A stretch of DNA of 57,671 nucleotides, taken from positions 1 through 57,671 of the forward strand of contig CAZCFE010000007.1 in the NCBI GenBank assembly GCA_964497925.1. Reading direction: 5' to 3'. Positions 34,162 through 43,180 of the stretch are shown in pieces. A program made the position numbers and the translations under genes. The stretch's first letter is position 1. Every line of letters begins with the position of its first letter. The notes below the pieces were generated by a model. The model was not told where the DNA came from. It ran no database searches and worked only from the letters and a program-made list of their open reading frames with translations. The stretch is from CAIYWZ01 sp964497925 (GTDB taxonomy: Bacteria > Pseudomonadota > Alphaproteobacteria > CAIYWZ01).

Positions 34162-35973
34162 TTACCCATTTTTCTTATTTGGTTCAGGTTTTACATCAAG
34201 TTTGATATGCAATTCTTTCAATCGCTCTGGCGTAATGGCTGCTGGTGCTTGCATCAGTAAATCCTGAGCTTGTTGGTTCATTGGGAATGCAATCACTTCT
34301 CTGATATTTGGCTCATCTGCCAACAACATGACAATACGGTCAATTCCAGGAGCTGACCCACCATGAGGAGGAGCTCCAAATTTAAAGGCATTCAGCAGAC
34401 CTCCAAAACGTGCCTCTACTTCGGATTCTGGGTACCCTGCAATAGCGAAAGCCTTGTACATGACTTCTGGTAGGTGATTTCTTATAGCGCCGCTAGAGAG
34501 CTCTATTCCGTTGCAAACGATATCGTATTGATAAGCCTTGATATCCAAAGGATCCATGGTATTTAACGCATTCAAACCGCCTTGTGGCATGGAAAAAGGG
34601 TTGTGAGAGAATTCAATCTGATTTGTATCTTCATTTCTTTCATACATTGGGAAATCAACAATCCAGCAGAATTTGAAAATATCTTTTTCAATTAAATCGA
34701 GATCTTCTGCAATTTTCTTGCGCGCATTTCCTGCAAGTTTTGCAGCAGAATCTGGTTTTCCGCAAACAAAAAACACGCTGTCTTCATTTTCAAGGGAACA
34801 TGTCTTTTTCAGTAAAGCAAGCCTGTCTTCATCTAAGAATTTGGCAATAGGGCCTTTTGCTGTGCCGTCTTGGTTGAAAGTGATGTATCCAAGTCCAGGA
34901 GCGCCTTGTTCTCTTGCCCAATCATTGAGTTTATCAAAGAAACTGCGTGGAAGAGACGATGTTTTAGGAGCTGGTATGGCCCTGACAACATTTTTATCAT
35001 TTTCAATCGCGTTGGAAAATACGCTAAATCCAGAGCCTTTAAACACATCGCAAACATCATGGATAATTAAAGGATTGCGAAGATCAGGTTTGTCTGATCC
35101 ATATTTAAGCATGGCTTCATCATAAGGGATGCGCACAAACGGGTAAGCTGAAACTTGTCTTCCTTTTCCAAATTCATTAAATACACCGTGTAAGACAGGC
35201 TCAATAGCGGCAAAAACGTCTTCTTGTGTCACGAATGACATTTCAAAATCCAGCTGATAGAATTCTCCAGGAGAACGATCTGCTCTTCCATCTTCATCTC
35301 TAAAACAAGGGGCGATTTGGAAATAGCGATCAAAACCTGAAACCATCAACAATTGTTTAAATTGCTGTGGTGCTTGTGGAAGCGCATAAAAACAGCCAGG
35401 GTGGATACGGCTTGGAACCAAATAATCACGTGCGCCTTCTGGGGAAGAAGAGGTTAAAATGGGTGTTTGAAACTCCATAAACCCTTGCTCGATCATACGT
35501 GCTCTAATACTCGAAATGACTTGTGAACGCAAAACAATGTTGGCGTGGGTTTTTTCACGGCGCAAATCCAAAAACCTGTAACGAAGACGTGTTTCTTCTG
35601 GAAATTCGGATGATGAATTAATTGTAATTGGTAAAACGTCTGCTGTTGAAATGATGTCGATTTTTGAAGCCATAATTTCAATTTCACCCGTATCCATTTT
35701 TGAATTCACGGTTTCATCTGATCTTTTAACCACTTTTCCTTCAATTGTGATCACGCTTTCAACGCGAAGTTTTTCAGCAACTTTAAAAGCATCTGTGTCC
35801 ACATCAAAAACACACTGCGTAAGACCATAATGATCTCGAAGATCAATAAACAAAAGTCCTCCGTGATCCCTGATTCTGTGGACCCAGCCAGAAATTTTTG
35901 TATTTGTTCCAGCGTTTGTTGCCCTCAATTGGCCACATGTGTGTGTGCGATAAAGATGAGAAGATTGTTGCAT
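34162..35973 (-). CDS. aspS: Aspartyl-tRNA synthetase
   Basis: A 603-residue class II synthetase with the N-terminal OB anticodon-binding domain (WVHRIRDHGGLLFIDLRDH), the class II core, and the bacterial insertion (GAD) domain in the middle. The C-terminal motif 3 reads GGSAPGIDRIVMLL. In bacteria without AsnRS/GatCAB discrimination such enzymes may be non-discriminating; this cannot be told here. The ATG has AGGGTTATT upstream. It heads the operon with nadK, pgsA and rpiB. Confidence 0.96.
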   Translation of the reverse strand: MQQSSHLYRTHTCGQLRATNAGTNTKISGWVHRIRDHGGLLFIDLRDHYGLTQCVFDVDTDAFKVAEKLRVESVITIEGKVVKRSDETVNSKMDTGEIEIMASKIDIISTADVLPITINSSSEFPEETRLRYRFLDLRREKTHANIVLRSQVISSIRARMIEQGFMEFQTPILTSSSPEGARDYLVPSRIHPGCFYALPQAPQQFKQLLMVSGFDRYFQIAPCFRDEDGRADRSPGEFYQLDFEMSFVTQEDVFAAIEPVLHGVFNEFGKGRQVSAYPFVRIPYDEAMLKYGSDKPDLRNPLIIHDVCDVFKGSGFSVFSNAIENDKNVVRAIPAPKTSSLPRSFFDKLNDWAREQGAPGLGYITFNQDGTAKGPIAKFLDEDRLALLKKTCSLENEDSVFFVCGKPDSAAKLAGNARKKIAEDLDLIEKDIFKFCWIVDFPMYERNEDTNQIEFSHNPFSMPQGGLNALNTMDPLDIKAYQYDIVCNGIELSSGAIRNHLPEVMYKAFAIAGYPESEVEARFGGLLNAFKFGAPPHGGSAPGIDRIVMLLADEPNIREVIAFPMNQQAQDLLMQAPAAITPERLKELHIKLDVKPEPNKKNG

Positions 35974-36024
35974 AATAACCCTATTTTTGTTTATTAACTA
36001 ATATTCTTACATACTACTGTTTTG

Positions 36025-36075
36025 AAAAATAGGCAATGATTATGTATAAAAATATAAAAATAAATGCCTATTTTT
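36025..36075. promoter_or_regulatory. 11-bp inverted repeat between aspS and the divergent exported gene
   Basis: AAAAATAGGCA (36025-36035) is the exact complement of TGCCTATTTTT (36065-36075), separated by 29 bases. It lies in the shared 148-base upstream region of two divergent genes. On the plus strand the right arm ends in a T run, so an attenuator is possible; on the minus strand TTGCCT in the left arm could be a -35 box for aspS (TATGTA 17 bases on). Confidence 0.4.
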
Positions 36076-36121
36076 AAGATTTTCTTAATTTTTTATAAAT
36101 ATAATCAAGTGGAAAATCAAG

Positions 36122-36847
36122 ATGAAGGATTATATAAAAATGAAATTTTTAATTTTAGTACTCGTGTTTTATGGAACGATTTTTGGCTCTGGAAAATCTA
36201 GAAATCCGGAATCTAATAGCAACTCTTCTTTCCCTTTTATTGGCATAGATATTCGATCAGCAAGTGTATTGACTTCAAAAAGCATACAAACAGTTGACGA
36301 TCAGATTAAGCTTGTTAGCCAGGCTTTATTGATGAATGAAGGGTTAAGAAGTAAGACAGCAAATCAAATGCTTGATGACATGGAGAAAGAGCTTGGAATT
36401 TATGTCCCGCAGACTGATCAAGAGGCAGCTTCAAATGAAGAAAGAATGGATCAAGAAGGTAAAAATAAACTGAGCCAACTTATACAATCTCAAAAGACAG
36501 AGCTTGACGATTTGAAAAAAAAGAAGCGTGGACTTTTGATAGACAGGCTTGAAATAACTCATAGCGCTTGTGTTATGGCGCTTGGTAGTGAAAAAGGATC
36601 AAGAGAATGCAAGGAGAATATTCAGGCCCCAGACTCAAAGAATATTCATCTTTTAAGGCAAATGAACGCAAGCCCTTTTACTTCTATGGAATTTAAGCGA
36701 CTTTTTAATCAAGAATGGGAAATCAGAAAAACATGCTTTAAGAGCGCGCTCAGAGAATGCTCACAAAAGAGAAAAGGATGTTGTGATAAACCTTTATATA
36801 CTCCAAGAGATCTTGTGGTTTTTGCCCAGCCTCAACGCGCAGGTTGA
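36122..36847 (+). CDS. Exported coiled-coil, Cys-containing protein (241 aa)
   Basis: Signal peptide (MKFLILVLVFYGTIFGSG, preceded by six residues if the first ATG is used; the ATG at 36140 has AAGGA 10 bases upstream). Residues about 95-150 are a charged coiled coil (SQKTELDDLKKKKRGLLIDR). Six cysteines cluster in the C-terminal half (HSACVMAL, RECKENI, TCFKSALRECSQKRKGCC), suggesting disulphides outside the cytoplasm. It converges on another exported Cys-containing gene with a shared hairpin. No family recognised. Confidence 0.75.
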   Translation: MKDYIKMKFLILVLVFYGTIFGSGKSRNPESNSNSSFPFIGIDIRSASVLTSKSIQTVDDQIKLVSQALLMNEGLRSKTANQMLDDMEKELGIYVPQTDQEAASNEERMDQEGKNKLSQLIQSQKTELDDLKKKKRGLLIDRLEITHSACVMALGSEKGSRECKENIQAPDSKNIHLLRQMNASPFTSMEFKRLFNQEWEIRKTCFKSALRECSQKRKGCCDKPLYTPRDLVVFAQPQRAG

Positions 36848-36857
36848 ATATGAAAAG

Positions 36858-36887
36858 ATGGCCAGGTTTCAATGGCCATTCCTTTTT
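36858..36887 (+). terminator. Terminator between convergent exported genes
   Basis: ATGGCCA (36858-36864) pairs with TGGCCAT (36873-36879), then CCTTTTT on the plus strand. It overlaps the stop codon region of the convergent gene, whose 3' end it could also terminate. Confidence 0.6.
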
Positions 36888-37645
36888 AAAAGCTCTGTGA
36901 GCAAAAATGCCCATACAATTGTTTCTCTTGTTTCTTCATTCCCATTGTGACCATGGTCTGGATTGAAAGTATTTGATATATTAGCCGGGATAAGTTTCCT
37001 GACCCATTCTGAAGCAATAGCTTTTTGAAAACAGCCTTGTAAGTCATATCTATCTTCCAAAATTGTTTCTTGAATGTTGCATCGTTGAAGGCGTTTAAAA
37101 AAGCCAATCTGTGTATCACAAGACCCTTTTCCCATGCAATATTTAGATCCTATAATATATTTTTTTGTGGTAGCAGGGGGTGAATCTTTCCATGTTTTAG
37201 AGTTAACTTTTAGAGGAAAAGCAATATATCGATTAAAAAATTGAGTAGTCATGTTAAGATTAATACCAGCAGCTCTATATTTTTGTTTCAACTCATCCAT
37301 TTTTTCTTGTTGAAAACCACGCAGTGAAACAGCTTGATATATACGCTTTAAATCTTGAGGATCATTAAGATTTTTATAGCCAACAAATGTATTAAGCGGT
37401 GACCAGGCGTCTTCAAATAAAAGATTACTGTTTTCGCATTCTTTTTGTACCCCTAAAAAGTTGATTTTTTGTGAAAAGGTAAATTTACATGAAAAATATT
37501 TCCCTATGCCTGTTAGTTTTTGAGCTAAAGCTTCAGGACTTTCGTTTCCTAAAAAAACAGGGTTTTGTTTGGGTTCAGGGGCGGTTATTTGCCCGTAAAC
37601 ATTCAAATTTGCAAGTATTGAAAATAAAATTACTCTTTTCTTCAT
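36869..37645 (-). CDS. Exported Cys-containing protein of unknown family (258 aa)
   Basis: Signal peptide MKKRVILFSILANLNVYG. The mature part is basic, with seven or so cysteines, including FSCKFTFSQK, GSKYCMGKGSC, RCNIQETI and LQGCFQKAI. The arrangement of a C-terminal helix with paired Cys recalls the convergent neighbour (both have C-x-x-A-x-x-E-type ends), but I cannot show homology. AAGGTAGTTACAA precedes the ATG. Confidence 0.72.
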   Translation of the reverse strand: MKKRVILFSILANLNVYGQITAPEPKQNPVFLGNESPEALAQKLTGIGKYFSCKFTFSQKINFLGVQKECENSNLLFEDAWSPLNTFVGYKNLNDPQDLKRIYQAVSLRGFQQEKMDELKQKYRAAGINLNMTTQFFNRYIAFPLKVNSKTWKDSPPATTKKYIIGSKYCMGKGSCDTQIGFFKRLQRCNIQETILEDRYDLQGCFQKAIASEWVRKLIPANISNTFNPDHGHNGNEETRETIVWAFLLTELLKRNGH

Positions 37646-37730
37646 TTGTAACTACCTTTATTCATGAACTTATACTTCAGGAGCATATCATGTAAAGGTT
37701 AATTTAAGTTTAAACTCAGATACTTGTTAG

Positions 37731-37776
37731 AAAAAATAAGAGATGCCGATTTTACTCAGGTCATCTCTTATTTTTT
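37731..37776 (-). terminator. Strong terminator after the Sel1-repeat gene
   Basis: AAAAAATAAGAGATG (37731-37745) pairs perfectly over 15 bp with CATCTCTTATTTTTT (37762-37776). It lies 14 bases beyond the stop at 37791 and carries a T run in both directions. Confidence 0.85.
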
Positions 37777-37790
37777 AAATTTGTTGAAGA

Positions 37791-39974
37791 TCAACCACCA
37801 TTGCGGTTTAATAATTGAGTTGACATCTTTCTTACTTGAGCGGTTGTCGCATTTGGTAATTGGTTGCCATATTTATGAGGACGATGCCATCCTATTGTTT
37901 CATCTTCAGTAAAAAGTATAGATCCTGATTTTGTATCGTTTAATCTAGTTCCTGATAAAGGGCTTAAACTTTGAATAGTTTTTAGAAAATCTGAAAATTC
38001 TTCTTTTTTCATAGGAGAGCGTTTTTGTGCGAAATATGCTAGAGTTTCTCTTTGTTTTTCTGTTAAAGCTTGTGAAGATCGTTGTGTTTTTTCTTCTCCA
38101 TTATCTATATTTTTAATTGAAAGTGATTGATGTTCGCGCTTTATTTTTTTTGAATCTTTATTTGTTTTTTTTTGTGTTTCTTGAATAAGTTCTATCATTT
38201 TGACAAATTCTATTGCATAACTTTTATATTGTATGTGCGTATAAAGAGGTCTCATAATTCTTCTTGATTCTTGAAAATTTCTTTCCACATCTAGGTCTTC
38301 GTGGCCCCAAAATAAAATATGTCCAAGCAGAAATCTAGATTGATCATGACCATTTTTTATGTTTTGATATAACGATGATACAACATCAGGGAATTCTGAA
38401 TCAGATTTTCCTATGGAGTCTATAATTAAGTGATAGCGTGCATCTAAATCTCCATGTTGATCTGCCATATGAAACCATTGAAGTGACCTTTTGCTATCTC
38501 CTAATTCTTGATATAAAAGTCCTAATAAAGATTGGGCTTCAGGCTGATCTTCTAGCGCAAAAGGAAGGGCTAATCTGATGGCTTTTGAGATGTTTCTTTC
38601 ATGGGCATGCCCCTCGTACCACATAATAGCACGATTATATGAGATAAAGCTAGGCCCCCCATTTTCAATGGCTTTTTCCATCAAAGAAATTGCACGCTCG
38701 AAATCCTGAGGCACTCCTTGTCCCTTTTGGTACAGGGTTGCCAAATGTGCCATGATCGTATTACTGGTTTCAGGGTCATTATTATCGCAAAATCCTTCCT
38801 CATTAAGAGATTTTGAATAATACTGATAAGCTTTTTCATAGTTCACAGGGGTGCCAAAGCCTTTTGTGTGCATCATACCGAAAAGAAGATTTAACAAATG
38901 ATTGTCGGGTAAATCATTTTCGATTTGAGTTAAAATTTGAAAAATAAAATCATCATTTCGTTGTAAGTTAAAGTTTTCTTGATGCATATATTGGGCAAGA
39001 CCTAGTTTGTATTCTGGTTCTAAATGATTTATGTATTTTGCTGCTTCTTGTATGAAGTATGCTGCTTTTTCCATATCCTCTTTTTCAAAAAATTCGTTTC
39101 CTAATAAAAAATAATAGTTAGCTTTCTCTTCTGTGTCACAGACTTGAGATAACTCATCAACTCCTTCTTGATATTGTTCTGGAGTCTCCGCAAATTTAAT
39201 CTTTGAAACGGCGACAAGGTTCGGAAATTTTGTTTTTAAGAAATGGCTTGATCTGAAAAATGGATGACTCAAGTCTTGATCTTTTGACATAATTCGAGGG
39301 AGTAGAAGTTCTCTAAGGGCATCCTCTTGATCAAAGGATGCCGCCTTATAAAGCGCTCCTTCTGCCTTTGGGTTGTTAGTTTTTTTATAGGCTGTATACA
39401 TATTCCAATAAAAAATTCCAAAATTAAATCCTTCGATTGGGGCTATTGATAGGGAGAAATCTAAACATTCTTGCCATAAAACAGCATCATCGTAATTTTT
39501 TCCGACAAGGGCATGCACCGCCATTTTTTCTAGATATTTAGCATTTCCATAGTGAGCAAGAACTTCTTCAAAATTTTTTTCATGATTGCTGATTTTTTGG
39601 TAGGTTGTTATTTTTTTGCGACTGGGAGTGGTGGGATCATGCAAAAGTTTCATACTCTCGAAATTGCGTCTTGAATGTGATGTTGGTGTGTAAGATGCAA
39701 TCAAGGTTTTTAATTCTGAGTCTTCTATTAGATCAGACAATTCCTTCAGATAGGGGATGCTGTATACATTTCCTTTCTTGAAAAACTGTGTCAGAATATT
39801 TAAAGTTTCTCTTCTTTCGCCTTTGTGAAAGCGTTCTTCAATTTTATCAAATTCTTTTGGTGTGAATCCAGAAATTGATATTTCTTGAGTTTCTGCGTTC
39901 ATATGGTCCATTGAAAATAGTGAATTTGAAAGAAATATTTGTCCTAATACGATTGCAAGAATATGTTTTCTCAT
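37791..39974 (-). CDS. Exported Sel1-like/TPR repeat protein (727 aa)
   Basis: Signal peptide MRKHILAIVLGQIFLSNSLFS. From about residue 300 the sequence shows Sel1-like repeats (GMMHTKGFGTPVNYEKAYQY, ATLYQKGQGVPQDFERAISL, SLLGLLYQELGDSKRSLQWF), a 36-residue helical repeat used for protein-protein contacts; earlier parts look TPR-like. The C-terminal 120 residues are charged and disordered. Sel1 proteins are common in bacteria that live with eukaryotes. The start AAGGGAGAAAAAC lies inside a 10-bp inverted repeat that may control translation. Confidence 0.82.
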   Translation of the reverse strand: MRKHILAIVLGQIFLSNSLFSMDHMNAETQEISISGFTPKEFDKIEERFHKGERRETLNILTQFFKKGNVYSIPYLKELSDLIEDSELKTLIASYTPTSHSRRNFESMKLLHDPTTPSRKKITTYQKISNHEKNFEEVLAHYGNAKYLEKMAVHALVGKNYDDAVLWQECLDFSLSIAPIEGFNFGIFYWNMYTAYKKTNNPKAEGALYKAASFDQEDALRELLLPRIMSKDQDLSHPFFRSSHFLKTKFPNLVAVSKIKFAETPEQYQEGVDELSQVCDTEEKANYYFLLGNEFFEKEDMEKAAYFIQEAAKYINHLEPEYKLGLAQYMHQENFNLQRNDDFIFQILTQIENDLPDNHLLNLLFGMMHTKGFGTPVNYEKAYQYYSKSLNEEGFCDNNDPETSNTIMAHLATLYQKGQGVPQDFERAISLMEKAIENGGPSFISYNRAIMWYEGHAHERNISKAIRLALPFALEDQPEAQSLLGLLYQELGDSKRSLQWFHMADQHGDLDARYHLIIDSIGKSDSEFPDVVSSLYQNIKNGHDQSRFLLGHILFWGHEDLDVERNFQESRRIMRPLYTHIQYKSYAIEFVKMIELIQETQKKTNKDSKKIKREHQSLSIKNIDNGEEKTQRSSQALTEKQRETLAYFAQKRSPMKKEEFSDFLKTIQSLSPLSGTRLNDTKSGSILFTEDETIGWHRPHKYGNQLPNATTAQVRKMSTQLLNRNGG

Positions 39975-39981
39975 GTTTTTC

Positions 39982-40036
39982 TCCCTTGATTAATAATACA
40001 AAACATATAATGGTTTTTATATTAAAAATCAAGGGA
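39982..40036 (-). promoter_or_regulatory. Inverted repeat covering the ribosome-binding site of the Sel1-repeat gene
   Basis: TCCCTTGATT (39982-39991) is the exact complement of AATCAAGGGA (40027-40036). On the minus strand the proximal arm includes AAGGGA, the Shine-Dalgarno site. The distal arm begins 4 bases past the gltX stop. A promoter-like TTGATT-N17-TATATG lies within the loop region, so transcripts starting there would lack the distal arm while read-through transcripts from gltX would carry it. Confidence 0.5.
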
Positions 40037-40040
40037 TATT

Positions 40041-41426
40041 TTAAATTCCAACCCTTGCTTTTACTTCATCTTTTCCAAGAACTGTAATTATTTCAAATAA
40101 TCCCGGAGATACTGTTCTTCCGCTGAGCAAGACGCGAAGGCATTGTGCGAAAGCGCCCATTTTAAGTCCTAGTGATTCAGCGTGGGATTTAACGGCAAGT
40201 TCAAGTTCTGAAGGCTTGTCCCATAAGTTGGTTGAGAGCATAAATTCGACCATTTGTTTTGAAAGAGCAATTGCATCATCAGTAAGCACGGCCTTTGCTT
40301 TATCATTTGCTGGGGCAATAGGTCCGCTATGTGCATAAAAAGAAGCTCCATCTGCAAGCTCAATAAGGGTTTTTGCTCGTTGTTTAAGGCCAGGCATGCC
40401 ATTTAAAATCCATGTTTTTTGAAGATCGGTCACATCTTTTTTGATGAATTCAAGAACATCTTTTGTAAGTCTTGCATCATCTGCTTCTCTGATATAGTGC
40501 CCATTGACATTATCAAGTTTTGCAAAATCAAGACGTGAGGGGGATCTTCCGATGTCTTTTACATCAAACCACTGGATGGCTTGCTGGGTTGATATGATCT
40601 CATCATTTCCATGGCTCCATCCAAGGCGCATTAAATAATTACGCATGGCTTCTGGTAAATACCCCATATCTTTATAGGCCTCAACCCCCAAGGCTCCATG
40701 GCGTTTGGAAAGCTTTGCGCCATCATCTCCATGAATAAGAGGGATGTGTGAGAAGGTCGGTATTTCCCACCCACAGGCCTTATAGATTTGAATTTGACGG
40801 AATGTGTTGGTCAGGTGGTCATCGCCTCTGATGACGTGTGTAATCCCCATATCATGATCGTCTACCACAACAGAGAGCATATATGTTGGATTGCCATCGC
40901 TGCGCAAAAGGACCATATCATCAAGGTGTTTATTAAAGACGCGAACTTCTCCTTGAACAAGATCATCAACAATAGTTTCACCATCTTTATCTGATTTGAT
41001 GCGCACCACAAAAGGGGTGTCTTTTGGGGCTTCTTTTGGGTTTTTATCTCTCCAAAAACCATTATATCTTGGGCTGACACCTCGCTCCAAAGCTTGGGCT
41101 TTCATGGCTTCTAATTCTTCTTGTGTGCAATAGCATTTGTATGCTTTTCCTTGAGCTAAAAGGTCATAAGCAACTTCTCTGTGACGATCTGCTCTTGCAA
41201 ATTGCATGACTGGCTCACCATCCCATTCAAGTCCCATCCATTTAAGGCCTGCATAAATAGCATCAACAGCTTCTGAAGTTGATCTTTCACGGTCAGTATC
41301 TTCGATGCGAAGATAAAACTTTCCGTTCATATGTTTGGTGTAGAGCCAATTAAAAAGCGCTGTACGTGCACCTCCAATATGGAGATATCCAGTAGGAGAG
41401 GGGGCAAATCGTGTGATAACTGTCAT
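40041..41426 (-). CDS. gltX: Glutamyl-tRNA synthetase
   Basis: A 461-residue class I synthetase. HIGG is at residues 16-19 and KLSKR at 238-242, both in place, and RIEDTDRERS is typical. The C-terminal anticodon-binding region is present. Alphaproteobacteria often have two GluRS paralogues; only this one is seen here. The start has GGTTTAAAAA upstream, a weak site. Confidence 0.95.
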   Translation of the reverse strand: MTVITRFAPSPTGYLHIGGARTALFNWLYTKHMNGKFYLRIEDTDRERSTSEAVDAIYAGLKWMGLEWDGEPVMQFARADRHREVAYDLLAQGKAYKCYCTQEELEAMKAQALERGVSPRYNGFWRDKNPKEAPKDTPFVVRIKSDKDGETIVDDLVQGEVRVFNKHLDDMVLLRSDGNPTYMLSVVVDDHDMGITHVIRGDDHLTNTFRQIQIYKACGWEIPTFSHIPLIHGDDGAKLSKRHGALGVEAYKDMGYLPEAMRNYLMRLGWSHGNDEIISTQQAIQWFDVKDIGRSPSRLDFAKLDNVNGHYIREADDARLTKDVLEFIKKDVTDLQKTWILNGMPGLKQRAKTLIELADGASFYAHSGPIAPANDKAKAVLTDDAIALSKQMVEFMLSTNLWDKPSELELAVKSHAESLGLKMGAFAQCLRVLLSGRTVSPGLFEIITVLGKDEVKARVGI

Positions 41427-41472
41427 TTTTTAAACCTTTTTAATTTTATTGAATTCATATTTAATTATGTCA

Positions 41473-42081
41473 CTAAAACAGTAATCCTGCAAGAATCGTT
41501 AGTAAGCCAAAGCCTCCTAAAATAAGTACAGATAGATATCGTATGCGGCGAATCCATATTGGAGGGAGTTGATGCTTGATTTTTATCACTGAGGCACCAA
41601 GTATCATCCACCAAGTCATTGACCCCAAGAAAATTCCAAAAACAATAACAAAAGACTCAATAAAGTTGATGCTTTTTGCGCCAATAGTGGCAAATACGCC
41701 CATAAAGCTTAAAATGGTTAATGGATTCATAAGCGTTAAGAAGAAGACTTCTGTGATTAATTTTAATGCTTTACTTGAAGAATCAACTTCTGTCCCTGAT
41801 ATTTTCTTTACAGCCTCTTTGTAGGCAAGATATATTAAAAATAGGCCTCCTATGACCTTAATAGAGCTTGTTTGCTGTATCAAAAATCCAGATATTGCTG
41901 TTATTCCAGTTGCTGCAATCAGGCCATAAATACTGTCAGCAAGAGCCGCTCCAAGGCCAACGCAAAGAGCCCCTAAAAAACCAAGTTCCAGCGTCTTTCT
42001 AATGCAAAGAAGGCCAACGGGTCCAACAGGGGCCGCAATGGCAATTCCAATTAGCCAGGCTTTTACAAAATAAAGTGTCAT
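41473..42081 (-). CDS. LysE/RhtB-family amino-acid exporter
   Basis: A 202-residue inner-membrane protein with six hydrophobic segments. The family start AWLIGIAIAAPVGPVGLLCIRKTL and the MNPLTILSFMGVF segment identify LysE/RhtB exporters, which release basic amino acids, threonine or homoserine. Its place next to asd, which makes the precursor of lysine and threonine, is suggestive but does not fix the substrate. AAAAGGATCCGGA precedes the ATG; it begins 18 bases after asd ends. Confidence 0.9.
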   Translation of the reverse strand: MTLYFVKAWLIGIAIAAPVGPVGLLCIRKTLELGFLGALCVGLGAALADSIYGLIAATGITAISGFLIQQTSSIKVIGGLFLIYLAYKEAVKKISGTEVDSSSKALKLITEVFFLTLMNPLTILSFMGVFATIGAKSINFIESFVIVFGIFLGSMTWWMILGASVIKIKHQLPPIWIRRIRYLSVLILGGFGLLTILAGLLF

Positions 42082-42099
42082 TCCGGATCCTTTTATATA

Positions 42100-43110
42100 T
42101 TAAGATGCAAAGTGCTCTTGATAAATGCGCTCTAAAATTTGATATGCGTTAAGAGCAGCGCCTTTTCTTAAGTTATCCGTTAAAACCCATAAGTTGAGTG
42201 TGTTTGGGTGATAAGGGTCTTTGCGGACTCTGCTGATAAAGACTTCATTTTCTCCGGCAACCTCTTGAGGAGTTACGTATCCCCCATCTTCTTGAGGTTT
42301 GTCTACAACCAAAATTCCTGGTGATTTTTTGAGTGTGTTTCTAACAAGCGTGGCTGTCAGGTCATCTTCAAATTCAATATTCAAGGATGCACAATGACCA
42401 ATAAATACGGGGACTCTGACACAAGTCATGCTGATGGGGAAATCTTTTTCTAAAAGCTTTTGGGCCTCTTGTTCAATTTTTGTTTCTTCATCACTTTGAC
42501 CAGTTTTTTCATCAATATCTCCAACTTGAGGGATAATATTAAAAGCAATTTGTTTTTCAAAGCTTTCATTTTCAATGTCTGATCCCATGAAAACGCCGCG
42601 TGTTTGGTTGAACAGCTCATCCATCGCGCGTCTTCCAGCTCCTGATACAGACTGGAAAGTTGTTCCCACAACGCGCACAATCGGGGATAAGGCATCAAGT
42701 GGTTTTAATGCCATGGCAATGGCTGTTACCATGCAATTTGGATTGGAAAAAAGTTTTGCGCATTCCCAATCAATATCATCGCCATTAACTTCAGGAATGA
42801 CCAAAGGGGTATTTTTATCCAAACGATAAAGATCTGATTTATCAATAACAAAACAGCCAGCACGAAGGGCTTTTGGAACGTAAATGCGGCTGATATCTGT
42901 TGATGTTGCAAACACAGCAACGTCTACGGTTGAAAAATCATAAGATTCTGCTGCAAACACAGATAGCTCATTCTCACCAAATGAAACACTTGCTCCAGAA
43001 GAAGAACTTGCAACAGCATCTACGCGTTCAAAGTTCAGATCGCTTTGTGATAAAATTTCTAAAAAAGTGGTGCCAACGATTCCTGTGGCTCCAATAACAG
43101 CTACTTTCAT
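42100..43110 (-). CDS. asd: Aspartate-semialdehyde dehydrogenase
   Basis: A 336-residue enzyme of the aspartate family pathway reducing aspartyl phosphate. The nucleotide loop VIGATGIVGTTFLEIL is at the N terminus and the catalytic Cys126 lies in FSNPNCMVTAIAMAL. Later motifs (VRVPVFIGHCASLNIEF) fit. Full length. AAAGGAATAAAAAA precedes the ATG. With dapF it indicates diaminopimelate synthesis. Confidence 0.95.
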   Translation of the reverse strand: MKVAVIGATGIVGTTFLEILSQSDLNFERVDAVASSSSGASVSFGENELSVFAAESYDFSTVDVAVFATSTDISRIYVPKALRAGCFVIDKSDLYRLDKNTPLVIPEVNGDDIDWECAKLFSNPNCMVTAIAMALKPLDALSPIVRVVGTTFQSVSGAGRRAMDELFNQTRGVFMGSDIENESFEKQIAFNIIPQVGDIDEKTGQSDEETKIEQEAQKLLEKDFPISMTCVRVPVFIGHCASLNIEFEDDLTATLVRNTLKKSPGILVVDKPQEDGGYVTPQEVAGENEVFISRVRKDPYHPNTLNLWVLTDNLRKGAALNAYQILERIYQEHFAS

Positions 43111-43180
43111 TTTTTTATTCCTTTGTTATCTATAGGGTTCATAGTTAGCATAAATATGCACATCTTTCAAGGTTTGAGTG

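Noticed and set aside
37646..37668. 7-codon ORF (MNKGSYK) overlapping the start of the 258-aa exported gene
   Set aside because: The arrangement resembles the leader ORFs but it is too short and has no clear ribosome-binding site to support it.
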